From Lederbergia citri (GTDB lineage: Bacteria > Bacillota > Bacilli > Bacillales > Bacillaceae_C): a stretch of DNA of 64,000 bases. Both the position numbers and the translations under genes were made by a program. Numbering within the stretch: the stretch's first letter is position 1; each line of letters starts with the position of its first letter. Positions 1 to 8,621 of the stretch are shown here, piece by piece. The notes below the pieces were generated by a model. That model was not told the DNA's origin. It was given only the letters and a program-made list of their open reading frames with translations, and made no database searches. Where the stretch lies: NCBI RefSeq assembly GCF_018343625.1, contig NZ_JAGYPG010000001.1, forward strand, positions 1,002,502 through 1,066,501, in the 5' to 3' direction.

Positions 1-80
1 ACATGGCAAGGTCCAGAAGTGGCCTAAGAAAATACCTCTTCGAGGCATCTATATCCTTAAAAACCAAAAAAAACACAATA
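1..80. other. Window edge, no gene recognised
   Basis: Eight plus-strand codons read TWQGPEVA before a stop at 25-27. They could be the C-terminus of a gene lying outside the window, but this is too short to identify. The rest is AT-rich spacer before the mntR terminator. Confidence 0.2.
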
Positions 81-110
81 GGCACTTCGAATGTTTCCAT
101 TCGAAATGCC
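81..110 (-). terminator. Terminator of mntR
   Basis: A hairpin with arms at 81-93 and 98-110 is followed on the minus strand by a T-rich run. It lies 25 nt past the mntR stop. A short T run on the other side could make it bidirectional. Confidence 0.8.
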
Positions 111-134
111 TTTTGTCTACAATCTGAAAGAACC

Positions 135-575
135 TTATATGGGTTCTTTATCGATGACTTCTTCATTTTTGATTTGCATTAACTTTAATTCTGCCAAACG
201 CTCTTCATTTTCTTCAAAAAATTGAACGAGATCGCCAATTCTATCAATTGAATTCCAGCTTAAATGATGTTCGATCCCTTCTACATCTTCATAAATATTT
301 TCTTCTTTTACTCCAATTAATCTTAAGAAATTTTCGAGTAAATCATGGCGTTCTACTAAACGCTTCCCAATTTTTTCCCCTTTTTTCGTTAAAATGAGTC
401 CACGATATTTTTCATACACGAGATAACTATCTCGATCAAGCTTTTGAACCATTTTCGTTACGGACGAAGGGTGTACAGCCAATGCTTCTGCGATATCTGA
501 AACACGTGCATATCCTTTATTTTCAATTAATAAATATATTTGTTCTATGTAATCTTCCATACTCGGAGTAGGCAT
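135..575 (-). CDS. mntR: Manganese-responsive transcriptional regulator MntR
   Basis: DtxR-family regulator of manganese homeostasis. With Mn(II) bound it represses Mn uptake genes, and in B. subtilis it also activates efflux. It is 146 aa, the usual length. An N-terminal winged helix (about residues 5-70) is followed by a dimerisation/metal domain. The known B. subtilis MntR metal ligands are all present at the same numbers: Asp8, Glu11, His77, Glu99, Glu102 and His103. The start is the ATG behind the GGGGG run in the leader. A palindrome overlaps the promoter region upstream and may allow autoregulation. It is convergent with nothing inside the window and divergent from cspD. Confidence 0.97.
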   Translation of the reverse strand: MPTPSMEDYIEQIYLLIENKGYARVSDIAEALAVHPSSVTKMVQKLDRDSYLVYEKYRGLILTKKGEKIGKRLVERHDLLENFLRLIGVKEENIYEDVEGIEHHLSWNSIDRIGDLVQFFEENEERLAELKLMQIKNEEVIDKEPI

Positions 576-593
576 TCATATCCCCCTTAGTAC

Positions 594-613
594 AACTTTA
601 GCAACTAAAAGTT
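594..613. promoter_or_regulatory. Palindromic operator candidate upstream of mntR
   Basis: A 20-bp near-palindrome with the perfect core TTTAGCAACTAAA at 597-609. It lies just downstream of a TATAGT-like -10 (minus strand, 615-620), where a repressor of mntR itself would bind. TTTAG/CTAAA arms resemble sites of DtxR-type manganese regulators. Assignment to MntR is inference. Confidence 0.45.
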
Positions 614-717
614 TACTATAATCCAATCTTTTAAACAAGTACAGGAAAATCTGCACTTACAGAAAATAGCGAATTAAATGAATTGAATAATTTTATTCAT
701 TAATTCCGATTGTTTTC

Positions 718-746
718 TTGACGCTAATCGGGTAGTAGTGTATAGT
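718..746 (+). promoter_or_regulatory. SigA-type promoter of cspD
   Basis: TTGACG (718-723), a 17-nt spacer and TATAGT (741-746). Transcription would start near 752, giving a leader of about 90 nt before the cspD ATG. Confidence 0.75.
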
Positions 747-751
747 TTACT

Positions 752-844
752 TATCATTGAACAAAAGATTTGCAAATGTCAATTGTTTAGTGAGAATATT
801 TTTTCAGGAGCACTCAGTGCTCAAGTCTAGGAGGAAAAAGATAC
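752..844 (+). promoter_or_regulatory. Structured cspD 5' leader
   Basis: The leader carries a perfect hairpin (arms GAGCAC 808-813 and GTGCTC 817-822) just before a strong GGAGG ribosome site at 830-834. Long structured leaders are typical of cold-shock genes and control mRNA stability and translation. Thermosensing here is inferred. Confidence 0.45.
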
Positions 845-1045
845 ATGCAAAACGGTAAAGTAAAATGGTTTAACAATGAAAAAGGCTATGGTTTCATTGA
901 AGTTGAAGGCGGAGAAGATATTTTCGTACACTTTACAGCTATTCAAGGCGAAGGCTTCAAAACTTTAGAAGAAGGTCAAGAAGTTTCATTTGAAGTTGTT
1001 GAAGGAAACCGCGGACCACAAGCTGCAAACGTAACTAAACTATAA
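845..1045 (+). CDS. cspD: Cold-shock protein CspD
   Basis: 66-aa single cold-shock domain, an OB-fold RNA/ssDNA chaperone that melts mRNA secondary structure in the cold and in stationary phase. The RNP1-type motif GYGFIEV (residues 15-21) and RNP2-type motif DIFVHF (25-30) are both present. The sequence is nearly identical to B. subtilis CspD, including the ending QAANVTKL. It is a single-gene unit with its own promoter, a long leader and a following terminator, divergent from mntR. Confidence 0.97.
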   Translation: MQNGKVKWFNNEKGYGFIEVEGGEDIFVHFTAIQGEGFKTLEEGQEVSFEVVEGNRGPQAANVTKL

Positions 1046-1059
1046 TAACATACAATGAC

Positions 1060-1088
1060 AAGGCTGGCCGACTTAGGCTAGCCTTTTA
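1060..1088. terminator. Bidirectional terminator between cspD and ypeQ
   Basis: Arms AAGGCTGGCC (1060-1069) and GGCTAGCCTT (1076-1085) are followed by T's on the plus strand. The hairpin overlaps the stop codon of the convergent ypeQ-like gene. Confidence 0.8.
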
Positions 1089-1271
1089 CTTTTGCTTCAT
1101 TAAACAATTCCCTTTTTCCTGCAGTTTTTGACCAACGGTACATTGGTTGATGCAAAATCGATGTGCATACGATTTACTGAATTCCTTTTTAAAATGTAAA
1201 TGTAGGAAGCATCCTTCACAATAGGATGTGATTAGTTCATCAATTTCTCTAAAGATTTCTGTCCGTTTCAT
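1086..1271 (-). CDS. ypeQ: Small zinc-finger protein, YpeQ-like
   Basis: 61-aa soluble protein with a Cys/His cluster suggesting one zinc site: CEGCFLH, then HRFCINQC, then a late Cys. It matches the Bacillus YpeQ zinc-finger family; the function is unknown. The ATG at 1271 (MKRTEIFRE) is preferred because AAAGG lies 7-8 nt upstream. An in-frame TTG at 1298 would add nine unconserved residues. It directly follows the RNase H-like ypeP gene and is probably co-transcribed with it. Confidence 0.75.
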   Translation of the reverse strand: MKRTEIFREIDELITSYCEGCFLHLHFKKEFSKSYAHRFCINQCTVGQKLQEKGNCLMKQK

Positions 1272-1294
1272 TTGATCAACCTTTCTAAGACCCT

Positions 1295-1951
1295 TCAAAC
1301 TATTTTCAAATGACCTTCAATGATTTTATTTGAAAGTGCTTGAGTTGCAAGTTTGTCAGCTTCTTTATTGTCACTTCGTGAAATAATCTCATAACTTGGC
1401 TTCAATCCTAACTCTTTCATTTTTGCTTCTATTCTGTCAAGCCAAGCATTTAAGACTTTTTCATAACATGGCCACTCGCCTTCCAACTGTTTTATCACAC
1501 CTTGAGAATCCCCTTTAATGACTACAGGAACGTTTTTCATGCCAAGGTCCTCTAAAGAGAGGAGGGCATAGTATAAGGCAGCATATTCAGCTTCATTATT
1601 GCATTCCATTTGTTCAATTTTCGCATTGGTTCTATATCTATATTTATCCTTGCCTTTTTTATAGTATATGACTATTCCCATTCCTGCCGTTCCTGTTTGA
1701 ATGTCAAAACCACCATCAAAATATATAATTGGTTCTGAAGGTTCGAGCTCTAATTTCACCTTGAGTTTAGAATATTCCTTTCGACTCCATTCTCTTTCCA
1801 TTTCATCTATTAGGAGCATATCCTTTACACGTCCGGTTCGCTGCAAATCATCGAGAAGATTGTCAATGTATGTTTCATTAAGCCATTCCGTTTCCATAAA
1901 AACTTTTTCCGTTTTGGGTCCTTTGTATTCAAATTTCACTTTATATTTCAT
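1295..1951 (-). CDS. ypeP: RNase H-fold protein YpeP
   Basis: 218 aa. About 70 N-terminal residues of unknown role precede an RNase HI-type domain (about 72-210). The four acidic residues of the RNase H site are all visible: Asp in YFDGG, Glu in NNEAEY, Asp in GDSQ and Asp in NKEADKLA. It may therefore cleave RNA in RNA-DNA hybrids, though activity is not established for this paralogue. It is divergent from a second RNase H-like gene, as in B. subtilis. AAAAGG lies upstream of the ATG. Confidence 0.85.
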   Translation of the reverse strand: MKYKVKFEYKGPKTEKVFMETEWLNETYIDNLLDDLQRTGRVKDMLLIDEMEREWSRKEYSKLKVKLELEPSEPIIYFDGGFDIQTGTAGMGIVIYYKKGKDKYRYRTNAKIEQMECNNEAEYAALYYALLSLEDLGMKNVPVVIKGDSQGVIKQLEGEWPCYEKVLNAWLDRIEAKMKELGLKPSYEIISRSDNKEADKLATQALSNKIIEGHLKIV

Positions 1952-2057
1952 GATCCCAACACCTTTTCAAGATAATATGGTTCACATCTTATCTCATTTT
2001 AAGTAAACTATTTCCCATAGATGTAATTTCTACACTACCTTAAGGGGAAAAAGAAAA

Positions 2058-2456
2058 ATGATTGAAGTATACATAGATGGTGCCAGCTCAGGAGATCCTG
2101 GTCCTAGTGGTGCCGGCATATTTATAAAAAACAACGGAAAAACAGAATCATTCTCCATTCCACTCGGGACGATGAATAACCATGAAGCAGAGTTCCATGC
2201 ATTAATTAAAAGCCTGGAAATTTGTATTGAGCTCGGGTTTTCAATTGTTTCCGTCCGATCTGATTCAACCGCGGTCGTGGATGCTATTGAAAAAGAATAT
2301 GCACGTAATGAGAAATATCGACTACTCTTAAGAGACGCCTTGTCATTAGCATCTCAAATTGACCTTTTTTTTATAAAGTGGATTCCTTCAAAAGAAAATA
2401 AACATGCTGATCAATTGGCGAGGCAAGCTATTCGGTTAAATGCAGATATTAAGTAG
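2058..2456 (+). CDS. ypdQ: RNase HI family protein YpdQ
   Basis: 132-aa minimal RNase HI domain, the same length as B. subtilis YpdQ. The acidic tetrad is intact: YIDGASSGDPG (Asp7), NHEAEFHAL (Glu), RSDS (Asp) and NKHADQLA (Asp). It lacks the basic-protrusion handle of E. coli RNase HI. The B. subtilis orthologue was reported to lack RNase H activity, so the biochemical role is uncertain despite the conserved site. An AAGGGG ribosome site precedes the ATG by about 10 nt. It is divergent from ypeP. Confidence 0.88.
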   Translation: MIEVYIDGASSGDPGPSGAGIFIKNNGKTESFSIPLGTMNNHEAEFHALIKSLEICIELGFSIVSVRSDSTAVVDAIEKEYARNEKYRLLLRDALSLASQIDLFFIKWIPSKENKHADQLARQAIRLNADIK

Positions 2457-2485
2457 CAACATCTTTCGGACATAGTGAACTGGAT

Positions 2486-2690
2486 CTGCTTGATTCTATT
2501 CTTTCTGGACTTTGCAAATTAGATTTGCATGACGCAGTCCAATGTAATACTTTATTTGGACTGAATGAACTCAGTTCTTTTAATTATGTCCAATTTATCA
2601 CCCTTTTTGGAACTAGTGATCTAGCATAACTTTATTCAGTCCAATTTAACACACTACTGAGACACAGTTAGTATTCAAATGTATAAACTA
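2486..2690. repeat. Decayed 51-bp tandem repeat array
   Basis: Markers recur at exactly 51 nt. GTCCAAT begins at 2537, 2588 and 2639. GGACT or GGAACT begins at 2507, 2558 and 2609. In the third unit GAGACACA falls at 2659, the offset where the large array at 23.7-24.6 kb has GAGACTGA. Per-base identity to that array is only about half by eye, so this looks like an eroded array of the same family. It fills the gap between ypdQ and the DUF6123-like gene, where I see no gene. Confidence 0.5.
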
Positions 2691-2752
2691 GTTTCCTAAC
2701 TCATATTTTGTCATATATCTCGATTGTATTTGTGTAAATAACAAATCCAACT

Positions 2753-2780
2753 GAAAAAAGCACATAGTCAGTTATGTGCT
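2753..2780 (-). terminator. Terminator of the DUF6123-like gene
   Basis: Arms AGCACATA (2759-2766) and TATGTGCT (2773-2780), followed on the minus strand by a run of T's. The upstream arm overlaps the last codons and stop of the gene. Confidence 0.75.
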
Positions 2781-3052
2781 TTTAATCCCATCACTTCCAT
2801 TAATCTATATGCCTCTCGTTTGGTTTTAACATTATGCTCTTTTAGTCTTTCCAATAACGATAAATAGAAACTGCCGTCGAATCGCTTCTGGGTTTTTAAA
2901 GTTAATTCGATTGCTAACGAAACAACATAATCATCTGATCCTGTTGATTGTTTTCCAAAGTAAATAAAAGAAATCGCATCGTCTTTAAACTTAAACCCTT
3001 TTGATTCTAGATCCATGAGGTAGTTTTCCAAATCAATAAGCTCCGTGATCAA
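2768..3052 (-). CDS. Small hypothetical protein, DUF6123-like
   Basis: 94-aa soluble protein with no signal peptide or membrane segment. From memory it resembles the Bacillaceae DUF6123 family; no function is known. The start is a TTG at 3052, with AAGGAG about 9 nt upstream; no ATG lies near the N-terminus. It ends in its own terminator and lies downstream of ypcP, separated by a MITE-like element. Confidence 0.55.
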   Translation of the reverse strand: MITELIDLENYLMDLESKGFKFKDDAISFIYFGKQSTGSDDYVVSLAIELTLKTQKRFDGSFYLSLLERLKEHNVKTKREAYRLMEVMGLKAHN

Positions 3053-3073
3053 TGAACTTTTCTCCTTTTAATG

Positions 3074-3231
3074 CGTGTTCAAAAAGGAAGATAAAAAGGA
3101 TCGAGTCGGCTAACTACGCTGACACTAGCACGTCCTGTGCGTCCGAAGTTTCAGGCTGCGTAGTTACAAGCAGAAGAAACAAGCCAACAAAGAATTACGA
3201 AGTGTCATTTTTATCGAACTTTTTGAACATC
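3074..3231. mobile_element. MITE-like inverted-repeat element
   Basis: A non-coding segment of about 156 bp bounded by inverted repeats. TGTTCAAAAAG at 3076-3086 is followed by GATAAAAAG; the right end carries the complement, ending at 3229. An internal inverted pair (AACTACGC / GCGTAGTT) suggests a fold-back structure. It carries no ORF and fits between ypcP and the DUF6123-like gene. Confidence 0.5.
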
Positions 3232-3235
3232 ACCT

Positions 3236-4156
3236 TTATAACCTACTTGCAAATATATCGTCTTCCTCAAACCATTTCGTTTTCAATAAATGATTACGGA
3301 CTGTTTTTAATTCAAACTCGTCACAAATGTCCATTGATAATGAGGGTGAAACACTCCATTCTGTACTGTTAAAATCAATGTTCAATGGAACATTGCATTC
3401 AATTGCAGCAAGCTGACGAGATAAATGTAACATTTCTAAATCACTATTAATCTTTTTCTGCAGCGAAGGTGTGAGCGTGTGAATATTTGCTAGTAATCCT
3501 TCAATATCTGTATGATCTTGTATAAGTTTATATGCTGTTTTTTCTCCAATTCCCTTTACACCCGGATAACCATCACTTGAATCACCCATTAATGCTTTAA
3601 CATCAATTAACTGCTTCGGATGCAGATTGAATTCCTCGATATAGCTCACTTTCGTATGGTGTAGATAATTACCAATTCCTTTTTGCATAATCAAGACAGA
3701 AATACGATCATCAATGATTTGCAGCAAATCCCGATCGCCAGTTAAAACAGTAATATTGGCAAGCTCTTTATACTGATTGCTGATTGTACCGATACAATCG
3801 TCCGCTTCATAACCAGCTAGTCCAATACTCATGATTCCAAATGAATCCGTAACTGTTTTTGCAAGATCAAATTGCGGGATCATTTCGACAGGAGGGGCTT
3901 GCCGGTTCGCCTTATAACCATCAAACATTTCATTCCGAAACGTCTTGCTCCCCATATCCCAACAAACAGCAACATGGGTGGGATCAAATTTTTCTACTGC
4001 TGTCAGTAAATGTTTTATATACCCTTGAACTCCATTTGTAGGGACGCCTTTGCTGTTAAACATAAAATTATTTCGTAGAGCTGTTGCGTAAAACGAGCGA
4101 AACAATAGTGCCATACCGTCTATTAATAATAAATGTGGATTCGAAATAGTAAACAC
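3236..4156 (-). CDS. ypcP: 5'-3' exonuclease YpcP (PolA N-domain homologue)
   Basis: Stand-alone flap/5'-3' exonuclease of about 306 aa, homologous to the N-terminal domain of DNA polymerase I and expected to remove RNA primers and flaps. The metal-site motifs are present: LLIDGMALLFRSFYA near the N-terminus, YEADDCIGT and TGDRDLLQ in the middle, then VKALMGDSSDGYPGVKGIGEKTA with the helix-hairpin-helix. The start is unusual. GTG at 4156 overlaps the only ribosome-site-like sequence (AGAGGTG), whereas the in-frame ATT three codons later (4147) has AGAGG at normal distance. B. subtilis ypcP has the same role. Confidence 0.9.
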   Translation of the reverse strand: MFTISNPHLLLIDGMALLFRSFYATALRNNFMFNSKGVPTNGVQGYIKHLLTAVEKFDPTHVAVCWDMGSKTFRNEMFDGYKANRQAPPVEMIPQFDLAKTVTDSFGIMSIGLAGYEADDCIGTISNQYKELANITVLTGDRDLLQIIDDRISVLIMQKGIGNYLHHTKVSYIEEFNLHPKQLIDVKALMGDSSDGYPGVKGIGEKTAYKLIQDHTDIEGLLANIHTLTPSLQKKINSDLEMLHLSRQLAAIECNVPLNIDFNSTEWSVSPSLSMDICDEFELKTVRNHLLKTKWFEEDDIFASRL

Positions 4157-4185
4157 CTCTTATTCTAATTTATATTACTATTATA

Positions 4186-5016
4186 TCAAAGTTTAGGAAG
4201 TTCGCCTGTTTCCACCGGATTTTCATCATACGAAACCCAGTCCGAATAACTTCCTGCATATAGTTTAACATTTTTAAATCCACAAGCTTTTAATGCCAGA
4301 ATGTTAGGTGTCGCCGTTACACCTGATCCGCAATAAACGATGATTTCTTCTGTTTCGTCCAAGTAGGAAAATCGTTCTTTTTGCGTCTCTACATCTTTCC
4401 AAAAGCCATTGTCGAATCCATCCGTCCATACTAAATTGATTGCTCCAGGGATATGGCCTGCTCTCTTATCAAGAGGTTCTACAAGTCCCAAATAACGCTC
4501 TCTTGCCCTTGAATCAATTAAAATTCCCTTTCGATTTTTAACCTGTTCATATGAAGCCAGCATTTCCTCTTTAATGGAAGGCACAAAGTTGGCATAACTA
4601 TAAGTAGGGATTTCATCTGTTAGTTCATACCCAGCTTCCTTCCACGCCTTGTAGCCTCCATTTAATATATAAACATCTTCATGACCTAAATATGAAAGCA
4701 ACCACCAAAAACGACCAGCAAAAGCACCCTCTCCATCATCATAAGCAATAACCGTTTTTTCTTGGGTAATCCCTGCTTTTCTTAATTTTTCAGTGAATTC
4801 ATCTACCGCGGGTAAAGGATGGCGTCCCCCGTGCTCTAAAACAGGAGACGATAAGTCCTTTTCCAAATTGAAAAACACAGCACCCGGGATATGGGCTTGA
4901 ACATAGGCACTTTTACCATGAGCTGGATCTGCAAGAGCGAATCTACAATCGATAATCCTGACGTTTTCATCTTGTAATTGGTCATGCAAAGAAGAAACAG
5001 ATTTGATAAATCTCAC
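4186..5016 (-). CDS. Sulfurtransferase with two rhodanese domains
   Basis: About 276 aa with tandem rhodanese domains (residues about 5-130 and 155-270), moving sulfur from thiosulfate or 3-mercaptopyruvate to a thiol acceptor. The active-site loop CGSGVTA in the C-terminal domain matches the 3-mercaptopyruvate sulfurtransferase loop. The N-terminal domain has no catalytic Cys in its loop (AYDDGEGAF), as usual. The start is placed at GTG 5016, with GGAGG 7 nt upstream. An ATG at 5022 is almost on top of that site and overlaps the dynA stop. It is translationally coupled to dynA. The preferred substrate cannot be decided. Confidence 0.85.
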   Translation of the reverse strand: MRFIKSVSSLHDQLQDENVRIIDCRFALADPAHGKSAYVQAHIPGAVFFNLEKDLSSPVLEHGGRHPLPAVDEFTEKLRKAGITQEKTVIAYDDGEGAFAGRFWWLLSYLGHEDVYILNGGYKAWKEAGYELTDEIPTYSYANFVPSIKEEMLASYEQVKNRKGILIDSRARERYLGLVEPLDKRAGHIPGAINLVWTDGFDNGFWKDVETQKERFSYLDETEEIIVYCGSGVTATPNILALKACGFKNVKLYAGSYSDWVSYDENPVETGELPKL

Positions 5017-5018
5017 GC

Positions 5019-8000
5019 TCATCCCTCCAAAATGGATCGAATTCTTTTCCACTCAGCTAGTTTTTCATGATCAGATAGAGCTTCCAGCCATCCTTCAAAC
5101 TGATCATTTACGTCTGAAGACACATGTGCAATCAGTTTACTGAACTCATTGTCTATTAAGGAATGATAAAAAGTCTCCAGTTCCCTTTGTTCATTCTGTA
5201 TATATTCATCTGCAAGAGGAGAAAGTAGATTTTCTAATGCCTCTTCCATTTTCTTCTTCTCGTTTTGTTCAAAAAATGACTTCGGATTTCTAAAAAATTT
5301 AAAGCTTCCTTCCAATGGGCTTCGGTCTATATACTTAAATGCTGATTCAAATTCTGGTGTTTTAATAGAGCCAACTTCCCAACCGGAAACAGTCATTTCT
5401 TGCTTGATCAATTGCATTTCCTTTTCCAAATTTCCTAACCGGTTTAAAAGCAGCTTTTGTACATATCGTTCGAGTCTTAACGATGTCGCCCTTAATTCTT
5501 GGGCGAAATCATAACCTGTGGACTCTAATAATTCATCCAAACATTTTACTAGTAACTTGCGACTATTATTTTGGAGAACAGCTGGATTAAAGGACTCCTT
5601 GAAAAAGTCTGGAAAACGGTAAAACACTCTTTGCTTTACGTAAAATAATAATTCTTTCGCTTCTTGCGACAATTGTTTCTTCAATAAACTAGGTTCAGCT
5701 ACCTGAAGTATGTTCGCTATTTCCGCACTTGCGGTCCGTAACTCTTCAATTCTTTTATTCTTTACCGCTTCATCTTCACTTGCTGCATGAATTAACTGAT
5801 CTAGCATAATTAAAATGCGATTATAATCAGATTCCGCAGATTGTATCGCTAATTGAGATAAATCATTATTTAAAAAGTGATTAAATTCATGAGTGAATTC
5901 ATCAATTTTTGATTCAATTCTTTTACTCAATGCTAGTTTACTAGAAATGCCGAATATTTTTGGAAAGCGAATTCCGTTAGAGACTAGTTCTTGATGAACA
6001 TAATCTAACACTTCTTTTATTTCTTCATTAGAGCTTGCAAGGTCAATAGCATTTACGATAAAGAACATTTTATCCAATTCAAAGGCATCTTTTACCCTAC
6101 CTAATTGAATGAGGAATTCACGATCCGCTTTCGAAAACGCATGATTATAGTACGTGACAAAAAGAATAGCGTCTGCATTTTTAATATAATCAAATGCTAC
6201 ACCTGTATGCCTTGCATTAATAGAATCAGCTCCTGGTGTGTCAACAAGTGTAATCCCTTGTTTCGTAAAATCACAATCATAATAAAGGTCAATAGACTCG
6301 ACAAAGCAAGATTGTGTCTCCTGACCAACAAAACGATGGAATCCTACTAAATCAGTTGTTAAGACCGTTCCTAAATGGTGCTGATGCTCTTTAAAACCTT
6401 GATGGAATGCGTTTAAAAATGATAGATGGATTTTTTCTTTTCCACTATAATCCGAATCTTTTAGGATATTAGGAATTTTTGAGTATGCATCAGAAAGCGA
6501 AGTGCTATCATATCCAAATAATGATAATGAATGGGCAACATCAGCAAGCATTTGCTCCTCATTTTTAAAATGAACATCTGCAGTCCCATGTTCATGTTCG
6601 TTTGTCGCAGGGCAAATCCGATTGATGGCAGCTGTAGTTGGATTAGGTGATACAGGTAGAACACTCTCTCCCAATAGTGCATTTGCAAACGACGATTTCC
6701 CCGCACTAAAAGCACCGAAAAGCGCAAGCGTATATTCACGATTTTGAAGACGAGCCAGCTTTTCTTTTAACCCGGAAGTAATTCTTTTAAAACTACCTTC
6801 ATTTTCGAGACTTATAATCGCTTTTTCAATTTTGGCTATCACTTTATCAATATCTGTGTCATTTTTATTTTCAACAGGTGCGTCGGCTATTTCTTCCTTA
6901 ACATCCATTACCTCTTTTTGAAGAACACTTTCCCCTGTAAAAATTCGAATATCAGCCTGTTCCGCTTTCCAATTTACAAGAAGTGATTGTAATAAGGAAT
7001 GTTCTTTTCCAGTTGGGATCGAACATTGGTCGATTTTCTTTTCAAAGTCAAGGTCCAATTGACCTAATGAATGGATAGTCGAAGTTGTAACACTTATTTT
7101 GTTTAATTTTGTTTCAATTTCGGACAAGTCTTTATTTATTTTCCGTTTATAAGCAGAAAATAAGGATGTTTGGAAATCGTTCGTCGCCTCTCTCGCTTTT
7201 TTCTTTATTAGGCTTGCGACATCTTCACAATATTGCAGAACATATTCACCTGTTAATCCTGCACCTTTTTTAATCGCATCAATCAATAAAGTATCTTCAA
7301 AATGAACGGCTAGATTTTGAGCTTCTACTTGAAGATCTTCTTGTATAACGCCTGATTCAGAAAGCTTTTTCGCGGCCCATTGTCTTAAATGCCAATCGAT
7401 TTGAGCTTCTACTTGTTTTTTGACACTTTCCGCAAAATGTTCTAAAGAAGTTTTTCTTTCTAAATCTGTCTTTTTCTTGCTGAAAAAGAGACCAATTTTA
7501 AAGTCTGGGTGCTGGGTTTTTAAAAATTGAGCAGCGAGCTCCCGTGTTTCATATGGCATTAAATAGGCATTTTGAAGCAAGCTATCGCGTTCGGAAATAA
7601 AATCTTTCTCCCATTTATCGACTTTTGCTAAAAGTTTTTCTTTACGTGTTATAAGACCTTTTTCTTCATTAAATATTTGAGCTAATTCTACGTCACTATA
7701 CTCCGTTAATAATTGCTCCAACGGTTCTGCTGCCGCTTTTCTTTCAGCAGCTAACCAGCTTTTATGCTCAGCCATCAATTGATTCGTGGCCTTCTCTATT
7801 GTAGCTTCCAGCCATTCTTCATGATGTGCAAAAGCATCGTTAATTAACAATTTTACTGTATCAAATTCATTTTCAGGATGATCTCCTATTTTTAAAGATG
7901 TGAAAAAAATACCTGAAGGCTCTACATTCCACGCTGCAAACGAATCGGTCACCGTTTGCTTAAATTGTTGGAATGAGAGCTCCGCATCATTATGCTTATC

Positions 8001-8621
8001 AATTTGATTAATGATTAAATATAATTTAACATCATGATCAAGTAAATTTCGTGTATATGTGAAATTCAATTCAGATTGTACATGGTTATAATCCATTACG
8101 TAAAAGACTACATCCGCAAGATGCAAAGATGATTCCGTTGATAGTCGATGGGCATCGTCAGTTGAGTCAACCCCAGGTGTATCCATAACTGTTACACCAT
8201 AAGGAAGGTTTGAATCTAATCTACCAATTTCGATTTCCGTCACATCACCGTTTTTGCAAAATTCCTTTACGGTCGCAAATTCGTAAGGAGCTTTAAATAA
8301 TAAAGGCTTTTCTGAACGATAAAACACTTTTGCGTAGTCTTGTTCGGCACGATGAATTTTTACCAGATTAGCACTTGTTGGTATTGGACTTGATGGAAGA
8401 ATATTTTCTCCAACTAAAGAATTAATCATCGTTGATTTACCAGCCGAAAAATGGCCGCTAAACGCGACAATGAATTCACGATCCACGATTTTTTTAATGA
8501 GCTTTTGAGCTTTTTCAGCACTTTTCTGATCACCATGATCTTGAAATCGCTCCATTAAAACAAGTATTTTATTTAACTGTGCTTCTTCCGTAGATGTTTC
8601 CAAAACTTTAGACATGTGCAA
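5019..8621 (-). CDS. dynA: Dynamin-like protein DynA (fused double dynamin)
   Basis: About 1,200-aa dynamin-family GTPase formed from two fused dynamin units, each with its own G domain. P-loops read GHFSAGKSTMIN (near residue 55) and GAFSAGKSSFAN (near residue 640). G3 motifs are DTPGVDS and DTPGADS, and both G4-like motifs (NQID, NAID) are present. Long helical stalk segments follow each G domain. B. subtilis DynA tethers and fuses membranes and protects against pore-forming agents and phage. Start choice is uncertain: TTG at 8621 is 7 nt from GAGGGG, ATG at 8615 is also possible, and the frame is open to ATG 8645. Confidence 0.93.
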   Translation of the reverse strand: MHMSKVLETSTEEAQLNKILVLMERFQDHGDQKSAEKAQKLIKKIVDREFIVAFSGHFSAGKSTMINSLVGENILPSSPIPTSANLVKIHRAEQDYAKVFYRSEKPLLFKAPYEFATVKEFCKNGDVTEIEIGRLDSNLPYGVTVMDTPGVDSTDDAHRLSTESSLHLADVVFYVMDYNHVQSELNFTYTRNLLDHDVKLYLIINQIDKHNDAELSFQQFKQTVTDSFAAWNVEPSGIFFTSLKIGDHPENEFDTVKLLINDAFAHHEEWLEATIEKATNQLMAEHKSWLAAERKAAAEPLEQLLTEYSDVELAQIFNEEKGLITRKEKLLAKVDKWEKDFISERDSLLQNAYLMPYETRELAAQFLKTQHPDFKIGLFFSKKKTDLERKTSLEHFAESVKKQVEAQIDWHLRQWAAKKLSESGVIQEDLQVEAQNLAVHFEDTLLIDAIKKGAGLTGEYVLQYCEDVASLIKKKAREATNDFQTSLFSAYKRKINKDLSEIETKLNKISVTTSTIHSLGQLDLDFEKKIDQCSIPTGKEHSLLQSLLVNWKAEQADIRIFTGESVLQKEVMDVKEEIADAPVENKNDTDIDKVIAKIEKAIISLENEGSFKRITSGLKEKLARLQNREYTLALFGAFSAGKSSFANALLGESVLPVSPNPTTAAINRICPATNEHEHGTADVHFKNEEQMLADVAHSLSLFGYDSTSLSDAYSKIPNILKDSDYSGKEKIHLSFLNAFHQGFKEHQHHLGTVLTTDLVGFHRFVGQETQSCFVESIDLYYDCDFTKQGITLVDTPGADSINARHTGVAFDYIKNADAILFVTYYNHAFSKADREFLIQLGRVKDAFELDKMFFIVNAIDLASSNEEIKEVLDYVHQELVSNGIRFPKIFGISSKLALSKRIESKIDEFTHEFNHFLNNDLSQLAIQSAESDYNRILIMLDQLIHAASEDEAVKNKRIEELRTASAEIANILQVAEPSLLKKQLSQEAKELLFYVKQRVFYRFPDFFKESFNPAVLQNNSRKLLVKCLDELLESTGYDFAQELRATSLRLERYVQKLLLNRLGNLEKEMQLIKQEMTVSGWEVGSIKTPEFESAFKYIDRSPLEGSFKFFRNPKSFFEQNEKKKMEEALENLLSPLADEYIQNEQRELETFYHSLIDNEFSKLIAHVSSDVNDQFEGWLEALSDHEKLAEWKRIRSILEG

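Noticed and set aside
2058..2456. ypdQ as the cell's main RNase HI
   Set aside because: The acidic site is intact, but the B. subtilis orthologue was reported inactive, so no activity is claimed.
5019..8621. Phage-defence island around dynA
   Set aside because: DynA is a core Bacillus gene with conserved neighbours; no restriction, toxin or abortive-infection genes accompany it.
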